Below are positions 1 through 9,400 of a stretch of DNA of 63,319 bases, piece after piece. The position numbers and the translations under genes were made by a program. The first letter of the stretch is position 1. Every line of letters begins with the position of its first letter. Source of the stretch: a virus. The stretch is from positions 1-63,319 of IMG/VR virus record IMGVR_UViG_3300044833_000023, one strand, 5' to 3'. The notes under the pieces were generated by a model. The model ran no database searches, was not told the DNA's origin, and worked only from the letters and a program-made list of their open reading frames with translations.

Positions 1-127
1 TACGGTCATCACCGGCCAGAGTGGCAGACGAGCGCCGCAGATGCGAGGTAAGAGTACCGTAGGAGTACCAATCGAGTGAAAACTGGCAAAAATAAAGGGA
101 TTTTGGCCAAAGCATCGATATCTGCTA
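1..127. repeat. Terminal direct repeat (circularisation overlap)
   Basis: These 127 bases are identical to 63193-63319. The copy at the right end starts at the integrase active-site tyrosine codon and runs through the integrase stop into the intergenic DNA. 127 is a common maximum assembler k-mer, so this is most likely the overlap of a circular assembly graph, expected for an excised circle or a circularly permuted headful-packaged genome. It is less likely to be a genuine terminal repeat. Confidence 0.9.
49..70. repeat. Double GAGTACC box, copy 1
   Basis: Two GAGTACC heptamers (52-58 and 63-69) lie in the same orientation, 11 bp apart, starting at the integrase stop codon. A near-identical 22-bp unit recurs at 209-230, 160 bp away, with one mismatch. 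The place beside int suggests integrase or excisionase arm-type sites flanking attP, or a regulator site. The function is inferred. Confidence 0.55.
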
Positions 128-132
128 CTCTA

Positions 133-138
133 TATAAT
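133..138 (+). promoter_or_regulatory. Possible -10 box of the post-integrase gene
   Basis: A perfect TATAAT lies about 50 bases before the ATG at 189. No good -35 box is visible at 16-18 bp spacing, so any promoter would be weak or activator-dependent. attP may also lie in this integrase-proximal interval. Confidence 0.3.
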
Positions 139-188
139 CAGCTAAACCATTGATATATTTAGAACGGAAACGACGGCAGAGCGTGAAC

Positions 189-473
189 ATGGCAGGAACA
201 GGCAGGGTTAAGAGTACCATAGGAGTACCAGAAGACGCCATCGCCGAAACGGCGCGCAAGATTTCCGATGATCTGCGCCAAATATGGGGACTGCGCAAAC
301 GAGGCGACCGCAGCAAATTGCGCCCCAACGAGATCGATGTAATGGCGAACCAAGAGCGCGAGGTCGACACTCTGATAGCTCGCAGGATCAGGTCGCTGCT
401 TCTGCGCGTCCAGGCGCGCGAAAAAGCCGCCAGCGTCCCGAAGGATACTGGCGGCAAGTCTGAGTTGGGGTAG
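189..473 (+). CDS. Small charged protein downstream of integrase
   Basis: This 94-residue protein is rich in Arg, Glu and Lys. Its middle (ARKISDDLRQIWGL, then ANQEREVDTLIARRIRSLL) looks strongly helical, possibly coiled coil. A TTG start at 150 would add 13 residues, but ATG 189 is preferred because it sits well behind the TATAAT at 133. The second GAGTACC repeat (209-230) lies within the coding sequence. It is the last gene of the rightward transcript and is followed by a hairpin at 537-550. I recognise no family; a recombination accessory or DNA-binding protein is possible. Confidence 0.55.
   Translation: MAGTGRVKSTIGVPEDAIAETARKISDDLRQIWGLRKRGDRSKLRPNEIDVMANQEREVDTLIARRIRSLLLRVQAREKAASVPKDTGGKSELG
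209..230. repeat. Double GAGTACC box, copy 2
   Basis: This second copy of the unit at 49-70 has heptamers at 212-218 and 223-229 and one mismatch (CAT for CGT between the boxes). It lies inside the small post-integrase gene. Confidence 0.55.
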
Positions 474-536
474 AGAGAAACAGGGACCAACGGTCCCTCA
501 GTAATTGCCGGCGGAAATGGAACCGGCAACCTCGGA

Positions 537-560
537 CGGCCCGAAGGCCGAATTATTTTA
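537..560 (+). terminator. Rho-independent terminator between converging transcripts
   Basis: A CGGCC-CGAA-GGCCG hairpin is followed by the T-rich AATTATTTTA. It lies in the gap between the rightward gene ending at 473 and the leftward lysis cassette ending at 558. A second small hairpin (GGGACC-AAC-GGTCCC, 483-497) precedes it. The T tract is broken, so efficiency is uncertain. Confidence 0.45.
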
Positions 561-956
561 GGCGCCGCTGCCGTTGACAAAGCAGTAGACGAGCCCGCCG
601 CTGCTCAGAAAAACGATTGCGTGCCCCGTGGGGTTACCCCGATCGTACTTAAGCTTGTGATCCGGTATGAGTATCTCGGTCCCGAGCGCGACCGGCGTCC
701 TGCGGAGCGGCTCATTCGGCCGATCGTCCGTGATGGTGCAGAAGGTCTTCCCATCCCTCACATGAAGCCCGTCGCACCAATAGGCGTCAGCCTCGCCGCA
801 ACATGACGCGCTGGGGTTGTCGGGCTGCATCAGGGATTGGTACCACTCCTTGACGGCCGGATCGCCGTTTTCCCACTGGCCGAGATCGCGGGCCTTCACG
901 CCGCCGACGAACAGCGCCGCGAGAACGCCGAGGATGACGCCGAGGGCGGTCCTCAT
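558..956 (-). CDS. Secreted small protein, last gene of lysis cassette
   Basis: This 132-residue protein has an N-terminal hydrophobic signal segment (MRTALGVILGVLAALFVGGV) followed by a soluble part with a paired-cysteine motif (SCCGEADAYWCDG) and a further cysteine near CTITDD. The start at 956 is chosen because ATG overlaps the stop of the preceding gene by four bases (ATGA). It is probably periplasmic or extracellular, perhaps disulphide-bonded. I do not recognise an enzyme. Its position at the end of the late transcript suggests lysis or lysogenic conversion. Confidence 0.7.
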   Translation of the reverse strand: MRTALGVILGVLAALFVGGVKARDLGQWENGDPAVKEWYQSLMQPDNPSASCCGEADAYWCDGLHVRDGKTFCTITDDRPNEPLRRTPVALGTEILIPDHKLKYDRGNPTGHAIVFLSSGGLVYCFVNGSGA

Positions 957-1519
957 GACGCGCTCACGAAGGCCATAATGCGACGGCGGGGGTATACCGC
1001 CTCGCGGACGCGGCGCCCGCTGTTGCCGCTGATGATGATGGGATTGCCGCTGGCGTCGAAGCCGCTGACGATGCCGACGTGGTGCCGCATGACGGCGATC
1101 GTGCCGACGGCGGCCGAGACGTGCTGCTTGCCGTTCCACGAGATCGCCCGGTCATCGACGCCGGCCGCGTGCGTGATGTGGCGGATGAACGCCGAGCACC
1201 ATAGCGTGCGTCGGAGACCAATCTGGCCTGCGGTCTGCCCGAGGTAGGCGCGCGCGGTCGAAACCAGATTGCCGCCGGTATAGGAGTGGGTGATGTCCAA
1301 ATAGCCCGAAACGCGCGACTTGTGCCTGCGGCTGTAGGCTTTGGGGGTGATGCTCTCGCGGTGCATCGTGACCTTGATTGAGACGACGCCGGCCAGAAAA
1401 TTGTTGCTCCCGAGATCGCAGGGCATGGTGCGGTTGCACTCGGGCGAGATCGCCGGCCGGGCCTCTGCAACGGACGTCAGGGCGAGGGTCGCCGCGGCGA
1501 GCATGATGATGCGGTTCAT
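953..1519 (-). CDS. Secreted NlpC/P60- or CHAP-like cysteine peptidase
   Basis: The protein has 188 residues. Residues 1-20 form a signal peptide (MNRIIMLAAATLALTSVAEA). The C-terminal half carries the layout of the TIGR02594/CHAP-like cysteine peptidases: TLWCSAF with candidate nucleophile Cys108, RHHVGIV with candidate His147, and a GNSG turn around Asn166. An AAGGAA Shine-Dalgarno precedes the ATG. It lies just after the spanin genes, so it probably cleaves peptidoglycan peptides as an auxiliary lysis or entry enzyme. The fold is inferred from motif spacing only. Confidence 0.65.
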   Translation of the reverse strand: MNRIIMLAAATLALTSVAEARPAISPECNRTMPCDLGSNNFLAGVVSIKVTMHRESITPKAYSRRHKSRVSGYLDITHSYTGGNLVSTARAYLGQTAGQIGLRRTLWCSAFIRHITHAAGVDDRAISWNGKQHVSAAVGTIAVMRHHVGIVSGFDASGNPIIISGNSGRRVREAVYPRRRIMAFVSAS

Positions 1520-1531
1520 TGTGGTTCCTTG

Positions 1532-1945
1532 TTAGTGAAACGAGATGCGCTCGATGAACGCTCGGATGTCGGGGGTGAAAAACTTGATGCCCTCGAAGAT
1601 GAAGGCGAACGCGGCGCCGGTGACGGTGCCCGCGACCAGAACGATCGCGGCCATCCGCCCCTTGAACTCAACGAGGTCTTTGACTTTCGGGGTCATGTCC
1701 GAGACGGCCGCCGCGATCGGGGGTATCTTCGCCATCTCGGTTTCGATGTTGGTGGCGCGAGCGGCGATGAGGTCGAGGGACTTCGCAAAGTCTCGATGCC
1801 TCTCTGACCCGACCGCGAGACGGCCCTCGATGGTTCCGATGGTGCCCTTGATGTCTCCGATCGACGTGAAGATTTGGAGCAGCAGTTGGTTGGTGGTCGC
1901 TTCTGGGAGCAGCAACGGGTTGATGATGGCGGGGGTCTCCGTCAT
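1532..1945 (-). CDS. Coiled-coil protein with a C-terminal membrane segment
   Basis: The protein has 137 residues. An amphipathic region (about 20-85) containing IGDIKGTIGTIEGRLAVGSE resembles a coiled coil. It is followed by one transmembrane helix (AAIVLVAGTVTGAAFAFIF) and a short tail. The start overlaps the preceding Rz1-like stop (ATGA). Small proteins of this build in lysis cassettes are often annotated as holin-like or DUF1515-like. An antiholin or holin accessory role is plausible but unproven. Confidence 0.6.
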   Translation of the reverse strand: MTETPAIINPLLLPEATTNQLLLQIFTSIGDIKGTIGTIEGRLAVGSERHRDFAKSLDLIAARATNIETEMAKIPPIAAAVSDMTPKVKDLVEFKGRMAAIVLVAGTVTGAAFAFIFEGIKFFTPDIRAFIERISFH

Positions 1946-2223
1946 TTGCCCGCGTACTTCTTGCGGACCTTGCGGTAGATGTTCCGAGACTTGACGAGGC
2001 GCGTGTTCGCCTCATCCAGGGCGACGCCTGTCTTGTCGAGCACGATGCGAGCGTCCTCGCCGTCTTCCCACGTCGGCACCGCGACCGGATCGAGCACTAC
2101 GACCGTTTCAGGTGGCAGCGTGCGCTCAACGACGGCCGGCGGCGGGAGGCTTGCGCATCCACTTGCGATCGTCATCAGTGAGAGCACAGACGCCGTTCGG
2201 GCGAAGTTTGAGAGCCGCTTCAT
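1942..2223 (-). CDS. Rz1: Rz1-like outer-membrane spanin lipoprotein
   Basis: This 93-residue lipoprotein has a lipobox (IASGC) with the acylated cysteine near residue 23, then a proline-rich stretch typical of o-spanins. Its start lies inside the upstream Rz-like gene in another frame, overlapping by about 98 bases. This nested arrangement is diagnostic of Rz/Rz1 pairs. It would span the periplasm with the inner-membrane partner and fuse the envelope membranes at the end of lysis. Confidence 0.75.
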   Translation of the reverse strand: MKRLSNFARTASVLSLMTIASGCASLPPPAVVERTLPPETVVVLDPVAVPTWEDGEDARIVLDKTGVALDEANTRLVKSRNIYRKVRKKYAGK

Positions 2224-2575
2224 AGTCCGTGATCCTTTTCTGATCTGCTACCGCCTGTTGAGCCAACTCGATACGCGCTGCGTTTGCATCGTTTTCAGCA
2301 TCGATCGTCGCATTCAGGTCGACGGTCTTTGCTTCAACCTCAGACTTGAGGTTCTTCATCGCTTCCCGTTCGTCGGAGATGCGGAACCCAACGAGGAAGG
2401 CCATCAGGACGATCATCACGAGCGCCATGAAGCGGGCTTCCGGCACGTAGGGGCCGATAACCGGGAAGTATTTCAACAGTGGGAAATAGCCGACGACCAG
2501 TGCGGCAAGGAGCACGACTGCATCGACGCAGAGTGCTGGATACGAGGTTGCGATAGTCCAGAAGATGTCGGCCAT
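2126..2575 (-). CDS. Rz: Rz-like inner-membrane spanin
   Basis: The protein has 149 residues. Two hydrophobic segments (residues about 12-30 and 45-65) are followed by a long periplasmic coiled coil (EREAMKNLKSEVEAKTVDLN) and a C-terminal CALTDDDRKWM motif of the kind seen in i-spanins. The start at 2575 overlaps the endolysin stop (TAATG); an upstream ATG at 2593 would lie within the endolysin gene. It pairs with the embedded lipoprotein gene. Two membrane segments instead of one is slightly unusual. Confidence 0.75.
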   Translation of the reverse strand: MADIFWTIATSYPALCVDAVVLLAALVVGYFPLLKYFPVIGPYVPEARFMALVMIVLMAFLVGFRISDEREAMKNLKSEVEAKTVDLNATIDAENDANAARIELAQQAVADQKRITDYEAALKLRPNGVCALTDDDRKWMRKPPAAGRR

Positions 2576-3054
2576 TACAAGCCCTCCATGCACAGGTTCC
2601 GTTCTTTTGAACGTCGAATTTCGAGACCGCGCACGACGACGCCGCCCGCCTTGTTCCAGGCGAGCATCGCGTTACACGCCTCGACGTATTCATATCGGTT
2701 CAGATGGCGCGCGGTGCCGGAGTGGCAGAAGCCATGCGTGCCGATGTTGTAGGAAAACGAGATGAACGACGCCTCGGTCTTGGCGCTGATCGGCACGAAG
2801 ATGCACGCCTCGATTTCCTCGGCGTAGCGCGGCAGCTTCTTCGCCAGCATGTCGGCGCATTCTTGCGGCGTGTAGTGGTCGCCGATCTTGACGCCTTCGG
2901 TCTCGCCAAAGCAGACCGTCGGGATGCCGTAGGCCAGCCTGTCGGGCTTGGCGGTGAGCCAGCGGCCCTCGAACTGGGAGACGCATGGCACCGCGAGCGA
3001 GCACGCGAGGACGCCGACGGTCGATAGCCTGCGAACAGCGGGATGCATGGCCAT
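2575..3054 (-). CDS. GH24 phage lysozyme, SAR-like endolysin
   Basis: This 159-residue glycoside hydrolase family 24 muramidase cleaves MurNAc-GlcNAc bonds. The catalytic set E-x8-D-...-T is visible as Glu29 (FEGRW), Asp38 (KPDRL) and Thr46 (IPTVCFGET). The N-terminus (residues 10-26) is a weakly hydrophobic signal-anchor-release-like segment carrying Cys18 and Cys24, with Cys48 beside the active site. That resembles P1 Lyz, where release allows disulphide exchange. The start at 3054 overlaps the holin stop (TAATG). The longer open frame upstream is only an antisense-type extension. Confidence 0.85.
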   Translation of the reverse strand: MAMHPAVRRLSTVGVLACSLAVPCVSQFEGRWLTAKPDRLAYGIPTVCFGETEGVKIGDHYTPQECADMLAKKLPRYAEEIEACIFVPISAKTEASFISFSYNIGTHGFCHSGTARHLNRYEYVEACNAMLAWNKAGGVVVRGLEIRRSKERNLCMEGL

Positions 3055-3341
3055 TATGCGTCCTTCTGCTGTGCGAAGAAGCGGGCAGCGCAGGCGGCCA
3101 CGGTCACGAGGCCGGAGAGCGCGGCGAAAATGCCGGGCGGGATCGGCGGCTTGACCTGCCAGGCGATGGCGACTTGGATCGCCACTTCGAGGCCGGAGAG
3201 GATCGCGGCCAGCACGATGAAGCGCACCGACCAAGATTTGGTCAGTACCCAGTGCCAGTCCTCGCGGAGCCGCGCATTGCCGCGCAAGTCCTCCCAAAGC
3301 AGAGCGAACCCCCTCTTTCCGGGGTCGTCGGTAACGGTCAT
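3054..3341 (-). CDS. Holin-like membrane protein
   Basis: The protein has 95 residues. A charged N-terminal part (WEDLRGNARLREDWHWVLTKSW) is followed by two transmembrane helices (VRFIVLAAILSGLEVAIQVA and PGIFAALSGLVTVAACAARF) and a short charged tail. This matches the DUF7940/holin type seen before endolysins in alphaproteobacterial phages. A GGAGG Shine-Dalgarno stands 5-6 bases before ATG 3341. It lies directly after a terminator, so the lysis cassette may be expressed by readthrough or from its own promoter. Confidence 0.75.
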   Translation of the reverse strand: MTVTDDPGKRGFALLWEDLRGNARLREDWHWVLTKSWSVRFIVLAAILSGLEVAIQVAIAWQVKPPIPPGIFAALSGLVTVAACAARFFAQQKDA

Positions 3342-3354
3342 CGTCTTCCTCCAA

Positions 3355-3382
3355 TAAAAAAGGCCGCCCGGGATGGACGGCC
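3355..3382 (-). terminator. Rho-independent terminator after the giant gene
   Basis: On the minus strand a GGCCGTCC/GGGCGGCC stem with one G-U pair is followed by a run of about seven T. It separates the giant polyvalent gene (ending at 3406) from the lysis cassette. Confidence 0.75.
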
Positions 3383-3405
3383 TGTGAATTCGCAGGGCGA
3401 GAAAA

Positions 3406-6400
3406 TTAGTGCTCCCACGGGTGTTTCTGTTCGTATCGATGCTTCGCCCGCGCGACCGCATCAGCCTGGTCGTAGTCGATGCCGCGGAACACCTTGGCGA
3501 TCGGGATGTCGGTTGCCTTCGGTGTCTCGCCCTTCATGATCGAGCCTGCGGTATTGCCGACCTCGATGCCGAACCGCTTCTGCGCGCCGAACATCTGATC
3601 GGTAAGCTCGCGAATGTCCTCCGGGTATCGGTCGATCAGCCCGGAGTGATGCGCGTCGCCGCCGGTCCATGAATTCAGGGTCTTCGCGGCGGTCTTCCAA
3701 CCCTCTCCCGTCGGCATATAGTCGCCGCGAGGCTTGCGGCCGGACTCGGAATTCGGCCCCTTCTGGAACATGTCATTGTGGACGGGGTTGCCGAGCCAGT
3801 TCTTGTTCTCGATGACGTGCGCCAGAGGCCGGAGCAGTTCCGGCGTAATCATGTCCATCAGGTTGCCGAACTCGCCGAGCGGCGTGAACGCCATCAGCGT
3901 CGACTTCACCATTTCGGCCGCGTGCTCGCCGACCGTGATCTTGCTCTTGATGGCGCCGATCTTGTCGAGGAACATCCCCGTCAGGTGGTAGCCGAACGTC
4001 ATCGGGAGCGCGTAATTGTAGGCGTTGGGCAGCGCGTACTTCTGCGGGCGTCCCTGCGCGTCGCGCTCGAACGGGTTGAGGAAGATGAAGCCGAGAGCGC
4101 GCTCGAAGTCCGGAACCTTCTCGAAGTATGGATCGCCGTTGTCGTCGCTGCCGCCGAGCAGGTAGTTGTTCAGCGCCAGCGCCACGCCAGCGGCAAACAC
4201 ACCGGCGAACACCCGCCGCATCCGCCCGGATTGCGTCAGCGCGCTTGTCAGCCGCGTGCCGGTCCTAACCGCTGTGTTGTAGAACGGGAAGATCGTTCCC
4301 GCGACACTGGAGACAATCGCCCGCTTTTGATAGTTCACCGTCGCGTTGCGGGCGCGGTAGGCCGCGGCTTGCGGCGTCATGCCCTGATCGCGCGCCTGGG
4401 CGTAGGTCGCGAGCCGGGTCGCGTTGTCCCAGACGTTGAAGATTTCGTCGGTCTTGTCGGCGATGCCCTTGAGTACTCGAAGTGGGTTGAGCCGCGTGCT
4501 GGTGGTGATCTGCTTGAGATCGTCCACAAGCTCGTTCTTGATGGTGTCAATGTCCCGCATCGAGCGGAACGCCATGTTGCCGCCCTGCGCCTTCATCTCG
4601 GCCCAGTATTTGCCAAGCTGGCCCGACGGCCGCCCCTTCTCAAAGTTGGAGATCGCGCGCGAGGCCCGGCCGAACGCAGGGAACGCATCGGCCGTCCACT
4701 TCCATGGGCTATAGGCGCCGGTGTCGCGAAGCTGGTAGGCGTTGAGCGCGCCTTCAACCATGTAGCGGCCGAAGAAATGCCGAGCCGCGAAGTCAGGACT
4801 GTAGTGCGTCCACATGCTCTTGAGCTTGTTGACGCCGAGCAACACCTTGTTCAATCCTGGGAACGACCATGGCGAGTTGCGGTTGATCGACTGCGCCAGC
4901 TTCTCACTCTTGAACAGCATCGTCCGTGGAGCGCCGTTCCGCTTGAAGTTGACGGCGCCCTTGGCCATCGCGCTCGGGCTGGTATCGACCCAGCGAGCGA
5001 GGCCGGTTTTCGGATCGATCGTCTTCTTCGGAGTGCCCTTATTGAGGCTCACGAAGTCGTCGGTATTGATGCCGCCGTGCTTCAGCGTCGCAAGCGTTTC
5101 GGCGATCGAATTGTAGTGCATGTTGCGCTCGCCGCGCTCGATGGTGCGGTATGCCTGATCTATCAGGTGCACCATCGGATTGTCGGCCTTTGACATTCGA
5201 CCGAAGGCGCGCTTGGTCTCCGGGGCCCGGATGCCGATCGGGGAGCCCTTGCCGCCGAAATACTTCTCGTCGTCGATGTCGGCTTCCTCGAAGCCCTTGA
5301 AGGGCACGTAGTCGGGCCCGTTGGCCTTCCATGCGTCGATGGTGGCTTGGCTTTCGAGCCCGTAGTGGACCATCATCTGCCGGTTGAAATCGACGATGTT
5401 GCGGGTCTGCCGCCAGATGTCTTTGTAGGCTTGGCCCTGCGGCCCGCTCTCGAAGGCCCTGATCTTGTCGCGCGCCTCGTTGTTCGAGAAGCCAGAGCCG
5501 CCAGCGATGTTGTTGTCGCGCATCGCGTCATTGAACGGATGGCCGGGCTGATACAGCGGGCCGATGTTGCGGTTGCGCTCCAGCGCGCCCTTTGCCATCA
5601 GGTAGTCGCCCAGATCGGGCAGCGTGATCTCGGCCTTGTTCGCGGTCTCGATCAGCGGCTTGAGCAACCGGTTACGGAAATCGTTCGCCTGGTACGCGAC
5701 CTTGCCCGGGATCAGTTCCTTCTTGACATAGAACTGCATCGCGTCGGGCAGCTTCGACGCCTCGGGGAAGACCTTTTTGGCTTCCTCCGGGGTCAATCCC
5801 AGATACCGCGCCTCGACTTCCTTTTGCAGGAGTTTCTCGCGGTGGCTCAAATCGGAGAACGCTTCGACGAAATCGGCCTTCTTGCTGTCGTTGAACAGGT
5901 TGCCGATCGCCTCGCTGACGCGGCCGTTGGCCTTGGTGCGCTTCTCGAAGATCGACGCCAGCGGCTCGTCATCATGGATCGCCGCTTCCGGCCGCGGAGT
6001 GTCGCCCTTGGCCTTGGCGTATTTGCCGCGGTACGCCTTGTCGAAGATGTCCTCGTAGGTCTCAAAGCCGAGCCCGCGAAGGCCGTTGGCCAGGCGCTTG
6101 ATGGCTTCCCAGAGCCGGTGATACCAGCGGCGCACGCCGACATGCAGACCCTCGCCCTTGGAGCGGTCGGTCGCATAGTCCTCGAAACCGATGGCGCGGA
6201 CTTCCTCGGGATCGAGGCCGTCAGCCTGCTCTTTGCTGTAGCCCCGGGTCTTTCGGATGTAGTCGCGGATGCGGCCGGTCTCGCGCTCCATCAGCGCCCG
6301 CTCCTGCGGGCTCTGCAACTGGTACTCGATCGCGTGATACGCTTCGTGGAACGCGGCGCTGTCGACGCCGTGCAGCAACGCCAGCTTGATGAGATGCCGG

Positions 6401-9400
6401 CTCGGGTAATAGAGACCGCGCGCGCCGGGCGACCTGTCGGCCATGGCGCCCCAGCCGCCAGCGGTGCCTGCCAGCGACATCAGGTCGGGGCTGAATTCGG
6501 CCTTGACGTGATCGCCAACCAGATGTTGCAGGACATCGCGAATGAGGCCCTCGATCTCCGGCTGTTTTTCGGTAGCGGCTTCCGTGATGCTCGCCAGCGG
6601 TTCCTCGACCTTGGTCGGCTTCGGCGCCTCGGCCTTGAGCGTGAACACGGCGCCGAGTTCTTGCAGGCGCTTGATGGCTCCAAGGATATTGCCGTCGGTG
6701 ACGTCCGTAACCATGCGCCCGCTGCGCGAGATGAAGTCGCCAGCGGCCAGATCGATCAGCGGCTTGTCGAGGAAGAAGACGCCGCCCGTCTTTTTCGCCT
6801 TGTCGGTCGCGATGACGTATTCTTTGCTCCATCGCCCCTCCCTGCGGATCGAAACCGTTTGGCCTTTTGACCAGATCGTCTCGGTCGGGTTCCTGTCGAG
6901 CCAATCCCTGATCTCGAACGGGTCGTGGACAACGCGGCCCTTGTCGACCGCGTGCTTCTCAAGATCGAAGTCCCTCGACGTCAGGATGCCCTGCCGGACA
7001 CCGCCCTTGTCGTCGGTGTAGTTGATGATGTTGCCCTTGCGCCCGAGCCAGTCATAGGCCGCCAAGAGATTGCCGGTCGCGATGTAGCGTTCCTCGCGGG
7101 CGTCCGACTGCATGTGCTTGTAGCGGTCGAGCGTCTGCTCGGCGCTTTCGATCCAGCGTTGCAGCGGGACCACTTCCACGTCGAGCGCGCTTTCGCTGTC
7201 GGCCTTGCCGTCGGCATGAATGCGCGAGAACGGCAGCGTCATGTGTCGGCTGGCGTCCGCGATAGCGAATTCGGCCTTCCACGACGAGAGCGCCAGCGGG
7301 TTCTTGGTGACGCCCTTCTGCTCGACCTTGGTGATGATGCCGGTCAGGTTGCCGTCGGCCGTCTTCAGCGTGACGCGCTGACCGATACGGACCAGCTTGT
7401 GAACGGCGCTCCAACGGTCCTTGATGGCGTCAAACTTGCTCTTTTCCTTCGCCTGTTTCTCGGCGTCCGGCATCCCTTCGAGGATCGGCTTGATGTACTC
7501 GGCGAACTCCTTGATCGCGCGCTGGCGCTCGGCGATCTCGTTCGCGGCCGATGCTTTCCCGAGACCCTGATAGGTATCGCTCGCCTGGTCGAGCAGCCGG
7601 GCCAAGTCCTTGATCTCGGCTTTTTCGTCGGGCGCCGCCTGTGCGGTGCGGTCGCCGATCGCCTCGATGACCTTCCCCATGACCTCGGCCGGCGTGTACG
7701 GCTTGCCCAGGCGCGCGACGGAGACCTTCTCGACGTTGACCGGCGCGGCGAAGCGCGAATTGCTGTCGTTCTTCCTGCCCATAACCTCGGTGGTCTCCAA
7801 CGACTTCGCCTTGAGGTCGAAGGTCTTGGCTTCCATCGGGTTCGTGCCAGCAGCCGACAACTGCTTCATCATGTCTTCGTAGGCGCTCTCAAGCTCCTGA
7901 TAGAGGGCTTCCTGTTCGTGCAACGGTAGCAGCGGGATGCGGCCGGTCAGCTTCCGCATCGCGTCGGGGATGATGGCCCGGCCGCTCTCGGTGAACTTGA
8001 TCGGCATCGCCAGCCGCGGGTTCATCTCGAAGTTTTCCGAGAGGTAGTTGGCCGCTACGATGTCGCCGTATTCGTTGATGAAGTCGGGCACGTCCTTGGC
8101 GGTGACGGCGCTGGTCCGCGACGCCGTGGTGTTGGCATTGAGCGAGGCCATCTTCTTCGCGAGCACCGCGGCCGGGCGCTTCTCGGCCGGGATGTCGGCC
8201 ACGAATTGGGTGTAGCGGGGCAACACGACCTGTCCGGTGCGGTTGATGCGGCCGAGCAACTGCATGTGGGTGTCGACGTTGCCTTCCGGCTGCACGATCA
8301 TCATGTGCCGGACCGACTGATCGTTGAAGTCACGGCTGGCGTGCGCGGACAGGCCGGTCGATCCGGATTGGTTGATGATGAGCGCGTGATGGCCGCCGTT
8401 CACCGGCTTGGTATTGAACTTGCGCAGGGTCTCGTTTTTGCCTGCGGTCGTCAGGTCTTTGCCGGGGCGCTTGCGAAGTACCGGGTCGCCCTTGCCGGAA
8501 TAATCGAGGATCAGGCCGCGTCCGGTGATCTCGCCGACGCTGTAGCCTTCCTTTTTCAGCCGCCAGATCAGATGGTCGATCGGAGAGACCGGCATCTCGG
8601 ACAGGTTCATCGAGCCGATGATCTCTTTGGCGCGCTCGTAGGACGCGACGCCCGCAGGGCCGAGTTCCTCGTCGGTCAGGCGCCGACGTTCGGCCTTCTC
8701 GCCCTTCTTCATGAAGGGCTTTTTGATGGTTATCATCCGCGTGCGCTCAAGGTACTTGTGCAGCACGTCGGAGAAGTCCGCGGGCATCTCGTCACCGACC
8801 TTGACGCCGATCGTGTCCGCGTAGTCCTTGAGGAAGCTCTCCATCGTGTTCGCGACGGTCAGGACCGGCTTCTCGCCGCGCTTGATCGCCTCGATCGCCG
8901 CTTGCGCGGCCGGCTCAACCTTCATCGCCAGCAGCATCTGGTTGATGACGTTGTGCATGATCGACGTGAAGTTGGTGGACTGTGCGCCAGAGTCGCCGGT
9001 CGCCCCGTCGTAGCCGGTGGTGCCGCCCTCGCCCATCAGGTCGGCGTTGACGTTCTCCATGGCCGCTTTGACGGCGGCGCTGAAGTCCTGAATGGCCGAT
9101 AGGCCGCTGGAAATCGTATTGTAGTTCTCGCGGTCCACGCCGACGAGCGGCGTGTTGTACTCGATGCCGGCGAACGATCGCTCGCGGCGGATGTACTGCC
9201 CGTCCTCGGCGAGCATGGTCGCGACAGCCTGTTGCATCGGTACGCCGCCGCGCGCGATAGCCTCGCCCAAGTCCTTCGGGTCCGCGACCGCCATCTTCAT
9301 GTTGGTGGCGGAGTAGAGGTCCATCACGTCCGGGCGCTTGGCGTAGGTCGCCGACGAATAGAACACGCCGTTGGCGTTCTGGATCAGTTCGCGCGCGAAG

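Noticed and set aside
125-580. Minus-strand ORF of 151 residues opposite the small post-integrase gene
   Set aside because: Composition is Arg/Ser/Pro-rich antisense type, no ribosome site, and it would run across the convergent terminator.
2575-3354. 259-residue version of the endolysin
   Set aside because: The first 100 residues are Arg-rich out-of-frame sequence lying over the holin gene; ATG 3054 overlaps the holin stop and gives a normal GH24 length.
3778-5193. Long plus-strand ORF (471 residues) inside the giant gene, and similar ones at 5347-6870, 12703-13866 and 14347-15621
   Set aside because: They are antisense shadows in a high-GC region, rich in Arg, Val, Asp and Leu with no motifs; the minus-strand frame has many family motifs.
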